A stretch of DNA of 64,000 nt from Chitinophaga ginsengisoli (GCF_003014595.1 NZ_PYGK01000020.1:1-64000), one strand, 5' to 3'; numbered from the stretch's first letter, positions 15,464-24,788 are shown. Notes: generated by a model from the sequence alone, not told the origin. Numbers and translations are program-made.

Positions 15464-18337
15464 TTACTTCTTGAAAGGCAGATCGTATGTAAATGCAACG
15501 TAATACAATCCTTTGATGGTTGGACCACCTACATACTGGAAGTAGGAGGTATTGAAGATGTTTGAGCCACCTACTTTTACGGAAGTATGTATTTTAGGTA
15601 AACTGTAGGTCACCTGTGCATCTACAGTACTGTAAGCAGGCACGTTTCCATTACCGAACAGGTTTTGCCAGTAGAAGGTTTCCTGCCAGTGCCATACTAC
15701 GTTGAAACCGAGATTAGGCAATACCCGCCTGTTACCAAAGCTCACATTGGTGAACCATTTAGGTGTATTGAAGCCAGGGATCAGGGCATCATCTTTAGTC
15801 TTATCCTGCGCCAGGGCATTGTAGTTAGCATTACCGCTGATAGTAAATGTTTTCAGGAAGTTATAGGTAACACCCAATGCAAAACCGTAGTTCTGCACGG
15901 TGGATTTACTGTTTGTCCACACGCGGTACCGGTTCTGGTACTGTTTGTCATACATCTGGTTCAGTACTTCCTGGGTAGGATTATTTACGTTACCAGTTTT
16001 TGGTACGGCTACTTCCACCTGGCCGATGAAGTTTTTGTAAGTATTGTAATATCCGTCGACGTCGATAAATACCTTGTTGTCAAACAGTACACTCTTGTAA
16101 CCAGCTTCGAACGACTGGATCTGTTCAGGTTTGATGGCATCCAGGTTAGCCACTTTCAGCACATTTGCATTCTGTAACTCCGCGTCGTTCCTGCTCAGGG
16201 TGGGATCGGCATTGGTAGCCTTGTTCACCGCTGTGGTAAATGCGGTAGCACTGGAAGTGAGGTAAGAGTTCTTGAAATAGCCCAGTCCTTCTTCTATGAA
16301 TGCCAATCCACCTACACGTCTTACACCACCGTTGTTTACGAAGGAATAAGCCTCAAACAGGGAAGGGAAACGGAATCCGTTCTGCCAGGAAGCCCTGAAA
16401 TTGTGACGTTGATCAGGCGTAGTATATACTGCGGCCACACGGGGATTGAACTTGCCTGAAAACTCCTGGCTCTTGTCAAAGCGCAGAGATGCAGTCACTT
16501 TCAGCTGGTCATGGAGGAATAATTTGCTGCCCTGTACGAAACCACCTGTTTTACCATACCAGATGTTCTTTCCACCGGGAGTATTACGCTTGTCCAGTGG
16601 TTTAGTCAGATCTACGAAGTTGTTACCATCCGGGATGATCTCGTAAGTGCGGTAATCAGCACCTACCAGTACATCCAGGAAGTGGATGTATTTACGCAGG
16701 TTCCAGGTACCTTCTACATGGTAGAAACGGCTCATCTGGAGCAGGGCAGCGCCACCGCTTTTGTTGGTGCTGTCTTTTGAAACAGGATAAATATCCCAGT
16801 CGTTAATGCTCTTAATCTTGGCTACCTGCGCATCAAAGGCAGCTGTACCGGGTGTCCAGCGGCCCGCATCTGCAGCTGCACGTGCAGCTCTGTGAGCTTC
16901 TGCTATATTGCTGCCGGTAGCATCCAGTGCGTTATTCAGGGCAGTGGTATAATCCGCCTGCCATTTTTTATCTGTTTTGAAGGATTTTTCCAGGTTGTCT
17001 GCCAGTGGGTTCATATTGTAGGAATCACCCGTGTTTTCCAGGGAAACGTAAGAGCGCAGGGTAAAATCCTGCCCTACTACTTCTACCTTATGATTTTGCA
17101 CCACTACATTTTTCAGCCCGATACGGTTACCACGTTGGAAGAAACCATCCATTTTACCTACACGGTAGGTGTAGGATGCCTCTACCTTAGGAGTGATCTT
17201 ATAGTGCAGGGCACCGTCAAATTTCAGGTTCTTTACGGTGTAGTCGCCTACCAGGTCTTTTTCCCAATAGCCGGTGCGGGATACGTTATAAGACTTACCG
17301 AATTTGTCGGTGATAGGAAAAGTACTCTGGTCGGCGTATTTATTCCAGGCATCATTTGCCGGGTTGTTAGCGCCGGTCAGCTGTGGGAAGTCAGGGTTTG
17401 CCTTGCTGCCGGGATTGAAATCATTGTGACTGTCGGCATACCAGTCAGTACCCTGCATATAGGAGAAATTCACCTTGAACGCCAGCCTTTTACTGAGTGC
17501 CTGTGCATAACGTACCGATGTTTCGGAGATCGGTTTTGGAGAGCTGCCATTACCATCAAAGTGGTTGAAGGCGACTTTCTGGTATACACTGACACCCTGG
17601 TATTGAAATGGGTTTTTAGTAATGAGGTTGGACATCCCGTTCAGGGCGTTCATACCATACAATGCAGAAGAAGCGCCAGGCGTTACCTCAATACTCAATA
17701 TATCCAGTTCAGTGGGCCCGATAGCATTCCCCAGAGGCACGCCCAGTGTGGCGGCCTGGTTGTCCACGCCGTCTATCAGCTGCATGAAACGGAAGTTATT
17801 GGGCACGTTGAAGCCACGTGTGTTGAAAACTTTGAAAGTCAGACCGGCAGTGGTCATCTGAACACCTTTCAGATTACCGATAGCATCATAAAAGGAAGCC
17901 GCTGGTGTTTCTTTCAGGGCTTTTACGTCCAGTTTTTCGATGGCAACCGGTGAGCGCATCAGCTTTTCCTGCTGCCGGGAGGCTGATACCACCACTTCAT
18001 TCACCAGCAGCGATTGTGTGATGAGCTGGAACTGTAGACGGCTGTTGCTGTTCCTGACGTCAAATTCCTGGTTTTGATATCCCAACAGGCGCACCTGCAG
18101 TTTTAAAGGAAATTTGGTATTTGTGGTGATCTCAAATTTACCGGTAGTATCTGTCGTTGCACCGAAGGAGGTCCCTTTAATCTGGACAGTGGCGCCAACC
18201 AGTGGTTCGCCTTTATCTCCGGTGATCTTCCCGCTGAGAATATAAGAGCCATTCAGCTGAGCCTGGGCCAGTACAGGCAGTAATAAGGCCAGCAGCCAAA
18301 AGGATGCTGTATAGATAGTGTGTCTTTTTGCGGACAT
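15464..18337 (-). CDS. TonB-dependent receptor with carboxypeptidase-like regulatory domain
   Basis: A 957-aa outer-membrane active transporter. A signal peptide (about residues 1-26, ending AQA) is followed by a carboxypeptidase-like regulatory domain (about 30-110, GKITGDKGEPLVGATVQIKG). The plug domain comes next (about 115-240; DAIGNLKGVQMT, FNTRGFNVP, LDILSIEVTPGASSALYG), then a 22-strand barrel ending in FTYDLPFKK. It lacks the SusC-type start and no SusD gene is nearby, so a glycan system is unlikely. The adjacent TauE exporter and a Cys-ending leader ORF in its 5' region suggest uptake of a sulfur-containing compound. The substrate is an inference only. Confidence 0.9.
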   Translation of the reverse strand: MSAKRHTIYTASFWLLALLLPVLAQAQLNGSYILSGKITGDKGEPLVGATVQIKGTSFGATTDTTGKFEITTNTKFPLKLQVRLLGYQNQEFDVRNSNSRLQFQLITQSLLVNEVVVSASRQQEKLMRSPVAIEKLDVKALKETPAASFYDAIGNLKGVQMTTAGLTFKVFNTRGFNVPNNFRFMQLIDGVDNQAATLGVPLGNAIGPTELDILSIEVTPGASSALYGMNALNGMSNLITKNPFQYQGVSVYQKVAFNHFDGNGSSPKPISETSVRYAQALSKRLAFKVNFSYMQGTDWYADSHNDFNPGSKANPDFPQLTGANNPANDAWNKYADQSTFPITDKFGKSYNVSRTGYWEKDLVGDYTVKNLKFDGALHYKITPKVEASYTYRVGKMDGFFQRGNRIGLKNVVVQNHKVEVVGQDFTLRSYVSLENTGDSYNMNPLADNLEKSFKTDKKWQADYTTALNNALDATGSNIAEAHRAARAAADAGRWTPGTAAFDAQVAKIKSINDWDIYPVSKDSTNKSGGAALLQMSRFYHVEGTWNLRKYIHFLDVLVGADYRTYEIIPDGNNFVDLTKPLDKRNTPGGKNIWYGKTGGFVQGSKLFLHDQLKVTASLRFDKSQEFSGKFNPRVAAVYTTPDQRHNFRASWQNGFRFPSLFEAYSFVNNGGVRRVGGLAFIEEGLGYFKNSYLTSSATAFTTAVNKATNADPTLSRNDAELQNANVLKVANLDAIKPEQIQSFEAGYKSVLFDNKVFIDVDGYYNTYKNFIGQVEVAVPKTGNVNNPTQEVLNQMYDKQYQNRYRVWTNSKSTVQNYGFALGVTYNFLKTFTISGNANYNALAQDKTKDDALIPGFNTPKWFTNVSFGNRRVLPNLGFNVVWHWQETFYWQNLFGNGNVPAYSTVDAQVTYSLPKIHTSVKVGGSNIFNTSYFQYVGGPTIKGLYYVAFTYDLPFKK

Positions 18338-18433
18338 AACTATAGTTTATTGATAAATAAATTGGTCGTATTAATGAAGGTGATTTTGGCAGATGCCATT
18401 ACAGGCTTATCGGGGGAAAGCTGTTTTCAGTGC

Positions 18434-18460
18434 TCAACAACATCGTAAAGAGGTGTTCAT
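18434..18460 (-). CDS. Putative leader peptide MNTSLRCC
   Basis: An eight-codon ORF, ATG AAC ACC TCT TTA CGA TGT TGT TGA on the minus strand, lies about 97 bp upstream of the TonB receptor start. Two consecutive Cys codons sit immediately before the stop. This is the arrangement of cysteine-sensing attenuation leaders: ribosome stalling at the Cys codons when charged tRNA-Cys is scarce would alter downstream RNA folding. Polycysteine leader ORFs of this logic are known in mycobacteria. No strong alternative hairpin is obvious by eye downstream, so the mechanism is unproven. A chance ORF of this length is possible. Confidence 0.45.
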   Translation of the reverse strand: MNTSLRCC

Positions 18461-18503
18461 TGCGTATTTAATTGGTGGTGAATACTAGTTTATCCCTTGA
18501 TTA

Positions 18504-18519
18504 TATCTATTAGTCTATC
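18504..18519. promoter_or_regulatory. Candidate operator ahead of the TonB receptor
   Basis: TATCTATTAGTCTATC (16 bp, imperfect dyad: gatagac/taa/tagata on the minus strand). The octamer TAGTCTAT is identical to half of the inverted repeat ahead of the TauE gene. It lies upstream of the leader ORF and about 168 bp from the receptor start, in a plausible promoter position. Confidence 0.45.
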
Positions 18520-18577
18520 GGATTTGTGGACAAATGTAATACGGCAATTCAACTTTTCAAAGGAATAGACAAAAAAA

Positions 18578-18604
18578 AGCGGTCTCGTCCAGGACGAAAC
18601 CGCT
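18578..18604 (-). terminator. Terminator of lspA
   Basis: A 12-bp stem with one mismatch (gcggtctcgtcc / ggacgaaaccgc) and a single-base loop is followed on the minus strand by eight T. It lies directly after the lspA stop. Confidence 0.85.
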
Positions 18605-18624
18605 CTAAATAGTATCTGAAAAAC

Positions 18625-19275
18625 TTATTTTGTTACTGCAACTGGCTCTTTCTCAGTTGGTTGCTTTTCGTTGTGTTTGTGAAAAAAACGTTTCTGGAAT
18701 ACCAGGATAGTGATCACACCCACAGAGATAGCAGCATCTGCAATATTGAAGATCGGGTTGAAGAATACGAAATAGTCGCCTCCTTTGAATGGGATCCAGG
18801 TAGGGAGGTAGCCACGGTAAACCGGGAAATAGAGCATATCTACCACTTTTCCGTGGAGGAAGCTGGCATAACCACCGCCTTTTGGCAGGAAAGTAGCCAC
18901 ATCGTAGAAGTTGGTCTCTGAGAAGATCAACCCATAGAACATGCTGTCTATCAGGTTACCGGCAGCACCAGCGAGAATGAGGGCGCCACAAACCAGTAAA
19001 CCGGTATGATGTTGCTGTTTTACCAGCGTTTTCATGTACTTAAAGCCAATTACTACGGCAGCCAGGCGGAAAAGCGTCAGTAACACTTTACCCCACTCTC
19101 CTCCCAGCTCCAGCCCATAGGCCATACCAGGGTTCTCAGTGAAGTGAATACGGAACCAGTTAGGGAAAATGATAAACTCCTGGCTAAAGTTCATGTGTGT
19201 CTTTATCCAGAACTTCAGCGCCTGATCCACCACCAGCACTAAGACAACAATCCAAATTACGTGACGATATTTCAA
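18625..19275 (-). CDS. lspA: Lipoprotein signal peptidase (signal peptidase II)
   Basis: Inner-membrane aspartic protease that removes signal peptides from diacylglyceryl-modified prolipoproteins, 216 aa. Four hydrophobic segments are visible. The catalytic pair is Asp146 (GKVVDMLYF) and Asp180 (FNIADAAISVGV). Other family signatures are VVDQALKFW near the N-terminus, NPGMAYG at 48-54 and GAAGNLID at 104-110. The loop between about 112 and 144 is longer than in Proteobacteria, as is common in Bacteroidota. The many lipoproteins encoded nearby are its likely clients. It follows murF-alr on the same strand with a gap of about 50 bp. Confidence 0.94.
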   Translation of the reverse strand: MKYRHVIWIVVLVLVVDQALKFWIKTHMNFSQEFIIFPNWFRIHFTENPGMAYGLELGGEWGKVLLTLFRLAAVVIGFKYMKTLVKQQHHTGLLVCGALILAGAAGNLIDSMFYGLIFSETNFYDVATFLPKGGGYASFLHGKVVDMLYFPVYRGYLPTWIPFKGGDYFVFFNPIFNIADAAISVGVITILVFQKRFFHKHNEKQPTEKEPVAVTK

Positions 19276-19328
19276 AGGGTAAAAATTTTATCAAAAATAA
19301 TAATAATGTGCAAAATCGGAATTTCCGG

Positions 19329-21833
19329 TCATTCCTCGAAATATACACGCTTCACTCGCTGCGAAATTCCTGTTAATATTTCGTAAGGAATGGTATCTGC
19401 CCATGTTGCTACCTGCTGAACCGGCAAATCGCTGCCGAAAACAATCACTTCATCACCTTCCGTTACGTCGGGAATGTGGGTAACATCCAGCATCAGCATG
19501 TCCATGGCTACAACGCCCGCCACCGGGGCCAGTTGTCCGCGTACCAGCATTTTCCCCTTGCCATTGCTCAGGCGGCGGGGATAGCCATCTGCATACCCTA
19601 TGCGCACAGTAGCGGTCACCGAAGGGCCTTTAGCCACCCATTTAGCACCATATCCTACTGAATCTCCCGCTACCAGGTGTTTTACCTGCGCCACCGTCGT
19701 TTTCAATGTACTGACAGGCCGCAGCTGTTCCTGGATGGAGGTTGCACTGTCAATGCCGTACATCCCGATGCCCAGTCTCACCATATCCAGCTGCAGATCA
19801 GGATGCCTTTCTATGGCAGCACTGTTGGATATATGCCTGATGACGGCATAACCGAGGGCTTTTTGCAGCTCATGACTCATTTCAAAGAATAAGCGGCCCT
19901 GTTGTTTTGTGAATTCATCCATTGCCGGATCTTCACTGGCTGCCAGATGACTGAATACGGAACTTACCCTGAGGTATAGATTGTCATTCAATAATCGTCC
20001 CAGTTCAGGAACGTCTTTCTTCTCAAAACCGAGCCTGTGCATGCCTGTGTCCAGCTTAATATGTACAGGAAAACCATTTTTACCAGCCAGCTGAACTTCT
20101 TCTTCAAACTGTTTTAACAGATGGAGGGAATATATTTCGGGTTCCAGATTCCATTGAAGGATAGCGTCGAATGAGGCGGGTTCAGGGTTCATTACCATGA
20201 TCGGCATGGTAATACCGGTCCTTCTTAATTCAACACCTTCGTCAGCATAAGCAACGGCGAGGTAATCTACGCCATGAAACTGCAATAGGTTTGCAATCTC
20301 AAAACTTCCGCTGCCATAAGAGAATGCTTTCACCATCGCCATCAGTTTGGTACTGGGTTTCAGGCGGGATTGATATTGTTTTACATTGTGCGCTACTGCA
20401 CTTAAATTAATTTCCAGGATGGTTTGATGCACCTTCTGCTCAAGCAGCTTGCCAATTCTTTCAAATTCAAATACGCGGGCGCCTTTCAACAAGATGGTTT
20501 CATGCTGGAAATCCTGCTGGTTGAACTGCTGGATAAATTCTTCTGTTGTCAGAAAAAAACTGCTTTTCAGGCCGGGGATCTGCTGAAAACTTTTTTTCTC
20601 TCTGCAGATATTTTTACCAATACCGATCACTTTATTGATACCCTTCTGCTGCAACAGACTGGCCACTTCCTCATAAAGGGATGCATCGCTTTTACCGCTC
20701 TGCAGTATATCGCTGAGGATGACGGTACGGGTAGGATGTTGCTGCTGTTGCTGCAGGAACTCCAGTGCGATAGCCAGTGAGCCGAGATCAGAGTTATAGC
20801 TGTCATTGATGACGGAGCAGTTGTTGATACCCTGTTTTAATTCCAGGCGCATAGCAATATTACCCAACTGATCCATCCGCTGCTGAATCACCTCCTGGCT
20901 CATGCCCAGGTGCATCATCAGTGCCCAGCAATGAATGGCATTCTCTACAGAGCCCTCATCCACGAAGGGAATGCTGATGTGTAGTGACTCATTCTGATAG
21001 AGCGCCTCTATGTGGGAACGATTTTCGCTTTTATTTACGCTGGTAATGCGCAGGTCCGCCTCTGTTTTGCGCGACCAGGAGAAGAGCTGTAAGCCTCCCT
21101 CATGGCTGTCTTTCTTACCCACCAGGTTATGAAAGTTGAGCACACACTCATTGAGTGCGAGATAATCTTTGCAATAGATCAGCAGTTCACTTTTGGAGAA
21201 TAATACCAGCTTCTCGTTGATCTTTTGCCTGATATTCAGAAATCCTTCATTGTGGGCTTCACCGATATTGGTGAAGATGCCAATGGTAGGACGGATGATC
21301 TTTTCCAGGTGTTCCATCTCTCCCGGCTGGGAAATACCGGCCTCGAAAATAGCCAGTTGGTGCTCGGGTTTCATCTGCCATACAGACAAAGGAACGCCGA
21401 TCTGTGAGTTGTAGCTTTTAGGGCTGCGAACGATATTGTAATCTTTTTCCAGCAGTTGGTATAGCCATTCTTTTACGATGGTTTTACCGTTACTACCGGT
21501 AACACCAATCACCGGAATATGGAACTGTTGACGATGATAGGCCACCAGTGTATGCAATGCATGCATGGTGTCTTTTACAAGAATAATGTTGGCTTTAGGA
21601 TACTTGCCGGAAGGCAAAGGTTCACTTACAATGAAATTGGAAACTCCTTTGTCGTATAGCTCCTGTATATATTGATGCGCATTACGTCTGCTGCTGACCA
21701 ATGGTATAAAAAGAGATGTTTCAGGAAAGCTGAGTTTCCGACTGTCCAGCAAAATGTGTTCAATCTCCGGGTTACCCGTCTGCTGCAATAGTTCACCTTT
21801 CAGCACTTTGCTGATACTTTCTGCGTTGTACAC
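19329..21833 (-). CDS. Bifunctional MurF-like ligase / alanine racemase
   Basis: An 834-aa fusion typical of Bacteroidota. The N-terminal half (about 1-455) is a MurF-type ligase with ATP-binding loop GSNGKT at 113-118. It would add D-Ala-D-Ala to the UDP-MurNAc-tripeptide. The C-terminal half (about 465-834) is a PLP-dependent alanine racemase with the Schiff-base Lys502 in MVKAFSYGSG. Further racemase motifs are GVDYLAVAYADEG, KLDTGMHRLGF, VRLGIGMYG and VTATVRIGYADGY. Coupling D-Ala supply to the ligase that uses D-Ala-D-Ala makes biochemical sense. A second, stand-alone murF lies at 27.5 kb, so the ligase half here may be partly redundant or specialised. Confidence 0.93.
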   Translation of the reverse strand: MYNAESISKVLKGELLQQTGNPEIEHILLDSRKLSFPETSLFIPLVSSRRNAHQYIQELYDKGVSNFIVSEPLPSGKYPKANIILVKDTMHALHTLVAYHRQQFHIPVIGVTGSNGKTIVKEWLYQLLEKDYNIVRSPKSYNSQIGVPLSVWQMKPEHQLAIFEAGISQPGEMEHLEKIIRPTIGIFTNIGEAHNEGFLNIRQKINEKLVLFSKSELLIYCKDYLALNECVLNFHNLVGKKDSHEGGLQLFSWSRKTEADLRITSVNKSENRSHIEALYQNESLHISIPFVDEGSVENAIHCWALMMHLGMSQEVIQQRMDQLGNIAMRLELKQGINNCSVINDSYNSDLGSLAIALEFLQQQQQHPTRTVILSDILQSGKSDASLYEEVASLLQQKGINKVIGIGKNICREKKSFQQIPGLKSSFFLTTEEFIQQFNQQDFQHETILLKGARVFEFERIGKLLEQKVHQTILEINLSAVAHNVKQYQSRLKPSTKLMAMVKAFSYGSGSFEIANLLQFHGVDYLAVAYADEGVELRRTGITMPIMVMNPEPASFDAILQWNLEPEIYSLHLLKQFEEEVQLAGKNGFPVHIKLDTGMHRLGFEKKDVPELGRLLNDNLYLRVSSVFSHLAASEDPAMDEFTKQQGRLFFEMSHELQKALGYAVIRHISNSAAIERHPDLQLDMVRLGIGMYGIDSATSIQEQLRPVSTLKTTVAQVKHLVAGDSVGYGAKWVAKGPSVTATVRIGYADGYPRRLSNGKGKMLVRGQLAPVAGVVAMDMLMLDVTHIPDVTEGDEVIVFGSDLPVQQVATWADTIPYEILTGISQRVKRVYFEE

Positions 21834-22222
21834 GTGTGGTTAATTTTTGATGTGAAAAGCGTCTTTTGCATTTCACGACTTCCCTTAATAGTTCCCGGCA
21901 GGCCGGGTATTAAATTTTTAAAAGTTGACTCTTTCGTTTCAGGGGTTCAAGTAGCCGCTTTTAAATTTATCGCTGGGCAAATATATGGGGAATAGTCCAT
22001 AGTCATTGTCCCGAATCCATAGTTGTGCCCGTTAAAAGAACATCTGTCGACTATCACCAATAGTCTGAAGCCGTGATCGTTACAAGGTATTGTCATCCTC
22101 CTTCAACGCCGGTAATTGCCGATCTATTGTTTGTAAATCAATTATTTACAAACAATTAAAGCACGGTCGGCATTTTGTTTTAGCATATACCTGATAACAA
22201 AACCATCGGCTGTTGCTGTCGG
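21834..22222. other. Intergenic region with an orphan hairpin
   Basis: About 390 bp between gldG and murF-alr, both on the minus strand. No gene is supported. The main structure is the large palindrome at 22118-22170, listed separately. The murF-alr promoter should lie in the lower part, but I cannot pin it. Confidence 0.45.
22118..22170. repeat. Large hairpin with 13-bp perfect arms
   Basis: The arms attgtttgtaaat (22126-22138) and atttacaaacaat (22144-22156) are perfectly complementary with a 5-nt loop. An outer GCCGA/TCGGC pair extends the structure, and T-rich sequence follows on the + strand. No plus-strand gene ends nearby, so it is not an obvious terminator. An operator for murF-alr is an alternative. 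Confidence 0.6.
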
Positions 22223-23923
22223 TTATACTTCAAATTTTCTTTGTCTGATAAACTGGAAAATGGCGGCGAACAACAGTACCAGCCCGATGGGGACGATGAA
22301 ACAAATAGCCTGCCATTTGCTTTTCTCCTGTTTGACTTTTTCCGGATTCAGCAGCCTTAATGTTAATTCCTTATTACGGGCATCCATGATACCGGTATTA
22401 TGGGTGAGGTATCCAAGGGAATTAAGGAGGAATTCACGGTTGGCATATACCATGGATTGATCGTAGAGGTTCACGCCCATTTGGAGGGGACCACTTTTCT
22501 GAGAAAAAGAATTGGTGATGAGATCTGCATCACTGGCCACGATCATTTTATTGACGGTGTCGCTGTTGTTCTTGAAAGGCTGACCAGAGGCCCGTTGTAT
22601 GGCCTGGTGCGTATTCTCGTCCAGGCGATTGCGGAACAGAGAGGTAAACTGTCCCTCCAGCAATACAGCCACGGGCAGGTGCTGTTTGGTAAACTCGCGG
22701 CGGTTGGGTCTTACGCGCAGGCTGTTCCAGCTGATCTCTATTGGTGCACTGACGCTGCGACTGTTGGTAGAAGTAGTCAGCAGCACTGTTTTCTTAATAT
22801 TACCTCCTTTAACGGTATCTATTGAACTGGCGAAATGGCTCAATACCAGGTCCAGATTTTTTACGATGGGATGGGCGCCGCTAGGTGTCAGCAATGGGAA
22901 ATACGGGAATCCCAGGGGCTGCATCTGGCCGGTGCGGTCTACTACCTGTGGAACAAAATCACACTGCATGTCCTGCACCAGGTCCTGGTTAATACGTACG
23001 CCATAGCGGAACAATATATCTTCCAGGTTTAGTCCTTTGTCAAATGCGATAAAGCTTTCCTGCTTTTGCAGGCTATCTATGGAAGCATTCAGCTCGTCAA
23101 TGAACCAAAGCACTTTACCGCCATTCATCACGTACTGATCTATCTTCAGTTTATCCTCATCGGTAAACTTCTTCTCTGGTTTCGCAAATACGATGGCGTT
23201 AAACTCCCGCGGGATGTGGGAAATATATTGCAGCGTAATGGTATCCAGCAGGTAGCTGCTTTGCATGGTAGTGAGTGCATCGTATACTTCAGCACCCAGC
23301 AGTTCTCCGTTGCCCAGCATATAGCCTACTAATGGCGGTTGTTTTTGCTGTAGTTGATAGATGGCATTGGCGAACTGGTATTCCAGCAGGGACTCTGAGC
23401 TGTTCATGGTAGCTTCCGGATTGAGTCCTCCCTGGTTTTTCAGCAGGTTGATACCAACGGTTTTTGAGCCATAGTGCAACAGGGCACCGGGGAAGATCAG
23501 CTTTTCAGAATATCCCTGGTTGGCGTCTTCCTGTACCTGCATATTAAAGGGAACGATACCCTTCTCTACGAGCGATTGCTGAAAGGCCAGGCGGGCGGAA
23601 TCGGGTAAGCCCTGACCGGGGCTTTGAAAGGAGAATTGTACGCGCTGACCGGCATATTCCCGGAATTCTTCCAGCAGCTCCTGGCTGGACTGCGCCAGCT
23701 GACGGAAACTGGCGGGATAATCGCCTTTCAGAAAGATCTCTATAGTAACAGTACTATCCAGCCCACGAAGCATGTTTTTAGTACCGGTAGTCAGTGTATA
23801 TCTTTTTTCCGCTGTAAGGTCCCAGCGGGTATGAAAATAAGCTGCCAGTATATTGACCCCCACAAGTACACCCACTACGACAATAGCCCTCTGCAAGTAT
23901 TTTTTCCTTCTGTTGATAGCCAC
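22223..23923 (-). CDS. gldG: Gliding motility-associated ABC transporter substrate-binding protein
   Basis: A 566-aa protein of the GldG type, part of the GldAFG ABC transporter linked to gliding in Bacteroidota. One N-terminal membrane helix (about 13-32) leads to RWDLTAEKRYTLT, a family hallmark. A large periplasmic ABC-type extracytoplasmic domain follows (YLLDTITLQYISHIPREFNAIVFAKP, VLWFIDEL). A second helix lies near the C-terminus (about 540-558). It sits 17 bp after gldF on the same strand, in the order usually seen. Whether this transporter is directly needed for movement varies among Bacteroidota. Confidence 0.93.
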   Translation of the reverse strand: MAINRRKKYLQRAIVVVGVLVGVNILAAYFHTRWDLTAEKRYTLTTGTKNMLRGLDSTVTIEIFLKGDYPASFRQLAQSSQELLEEFREYAGQRVQFSFQSPGQGLPDSARLAFQQSLVEKGIVPFNMQVQEDANQGYSEKLIFPGALLHYGSKTVGINLLKNQGGLNPEATMNSSESLLEYQFANAIYQLQQKQPPLVGYMLGNGELLGAEVYDALTTMQSSYLLDTITLQYISHIPREFNAIVFAKPEKKFTDEDKLKIDQYVMNGGKVLWFIDELNASIDSLQKQESFIAFDKGLNLEDILFRYGVRINQDLVQDMQCDFVPQVVDRTGQMQPLGFPYFPLLTPSGAHPIVKNLDLVLSHFASSIDTVKGGNIKKTVLLTTSTNSRSVSAPIEISWNSLRVRPNRREFTKQHLPVAVLLEGQFTSLFRNRLDENTHQAIQRASGQPFKNNSDTVNKMIVASDADLITNSFSQKSGPLQMGVNLYDQSMVYANREFLLNSLGYLTHNTGIMDARNKELTLRLLNPEKVKQEKSKWQAICFIVPIGLVLLFAAIFQFIRQRKFEV

Positions 23924-23940
23924 AAAATGAGTGTTTTAGA

Positions 23941-24675
23941 TTAATCCCAGATCCTGCGTTGTAATGATAATCTTGTCAGGTAAAGCATCAGACCGATCAC
24001 GCTCAGGAAGTATACAATGTCCCGGCTGTCTATCACGCCACGGCTGATAGAGGTATAGTGGAACTTGATGCCAGCCATTTGCAGATAATAGTCAGCGCCG
24101 CCGGTAAAGGCAGGCACTTTGCTTAACGCGTCAAAGCCATTGTAAAATATGTAACAGGTAAAAATAGCGATAAGGAAAGCTACAACGGAATTGGTGGTCA
24201 GGGAAGAAGACCAGACACCAATAGCGGTAAATACTGCTCCCAGCAGGAATAAACCGGTATAGGAGCCGGCCATGCCACCGTTGTCAAGATGTGCCGGATC
24301 GGCACTCAGCTGCCTGACAGCAATATAGTAAACAAGGGTTGGAATGAGAGAGATCAGTACTATCAGCAGGCCGGCAAGGAACTTTCCGGTAACGATCTGC
24401 CACCAGCCTAAAGGTTTGGTGCTTAGTAGCTCCATAGTACCGGTTTTGAACTCATCTGCGAAACTGCGCATCGTAATAGCGGGAATCAGCAGCAGATAGA
24501 TCAGGGGAGCCAGTTCAAAGAGCGGATCAAGATTGGCATATCCGTAGTCCAGCAGGCTGGTATCGGGAAAAACGAACAGCAACAGGCCGTTGGCCAGTAA
24601 GAACAGGACGATGGCCACATATCCGGTAATGCTGCTGAAAAACTGATGTATTTCCTTTTTAAAGATTGCTAGCAT
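23941..24675 (-). CDS. gldF: Gliding motility-associated ABC transporter permease
   Basis: A 244-aa ABC-2 type permease with about six membrane helices. It starts MLAIFKKEIHQFFSSITGYVAI, the characteristic opening of GldF proteins. The segment MRSFADEFKTGTMELLSTKPLGWWQIV carries the ABC-2 family motif that contacts the ATPase. The ATPase subunit gldA is not in the window. It is the first gene of the gldF-gldG pair, and the upstream gap holds a palindromic repeat. Confidence 0.92.
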   Translation of the reverse strand: MLAIFKKEIHQFFSSITGYVAIVLFLLANGLLLFVFPDTSLLDYGYANLDPLFELAPLIYLLLIPAITMRSFADEFKTGTMELLSTKPLGWWQIVTGKFLAGLLIVLISLIPTLVYYIAVRQLSADPAHLDNGGMAGSYTGLFLLGAVFTAIGVWSSSLTTNSVVAFLIAIFTCYIFYNGFDALSKVPAFTGGADYYLQMAGIKFHYTSISRGVIDSRDIVYFLSVIGLMLYLTRLSLQRRIWD

Positions 24676-24711
24676 AGTGATACTGAAAGCACAAATATAT
24701 ATAATTAAAAA

Positions 24712-24776
24712 TGATCAATTAGGAATTAGAAATTGAATACCGTGCAGTCATTCAACTCTTAACGCTTAATTGATCA
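24712..24776. repeat. Palindromic AT-rich intergenic repeat
   Basis: The outer arms tgatcaatta and taattgatca are perfect; inner bases pair with several mismatches over about 27 bp per arm. The core (aggaattagaaatt) resembles the copies at 30.9 and 37.4 kb. It sits between gldF and iscU, where it may also end the iscU transcript. Confidence 0.75.
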
Positions 24777-24788
24777 CTTAATTATATT

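Noticed and set aside
16892..17953. Antisense frame of 353 codons opposite the TonB receptor
   Set aside because: Lies wholly within a well-supported receptor gene and has a low-complexity, Val/Ile-rich product.
18338..18624. SAM or cobalamin riboswitch ahead of the TonB receptor
   Set aside because: I searched for the conserved SAM-I core and the B12 box by eye and found neither. The Cys-Cys leader ORF is the only distinctive feature.
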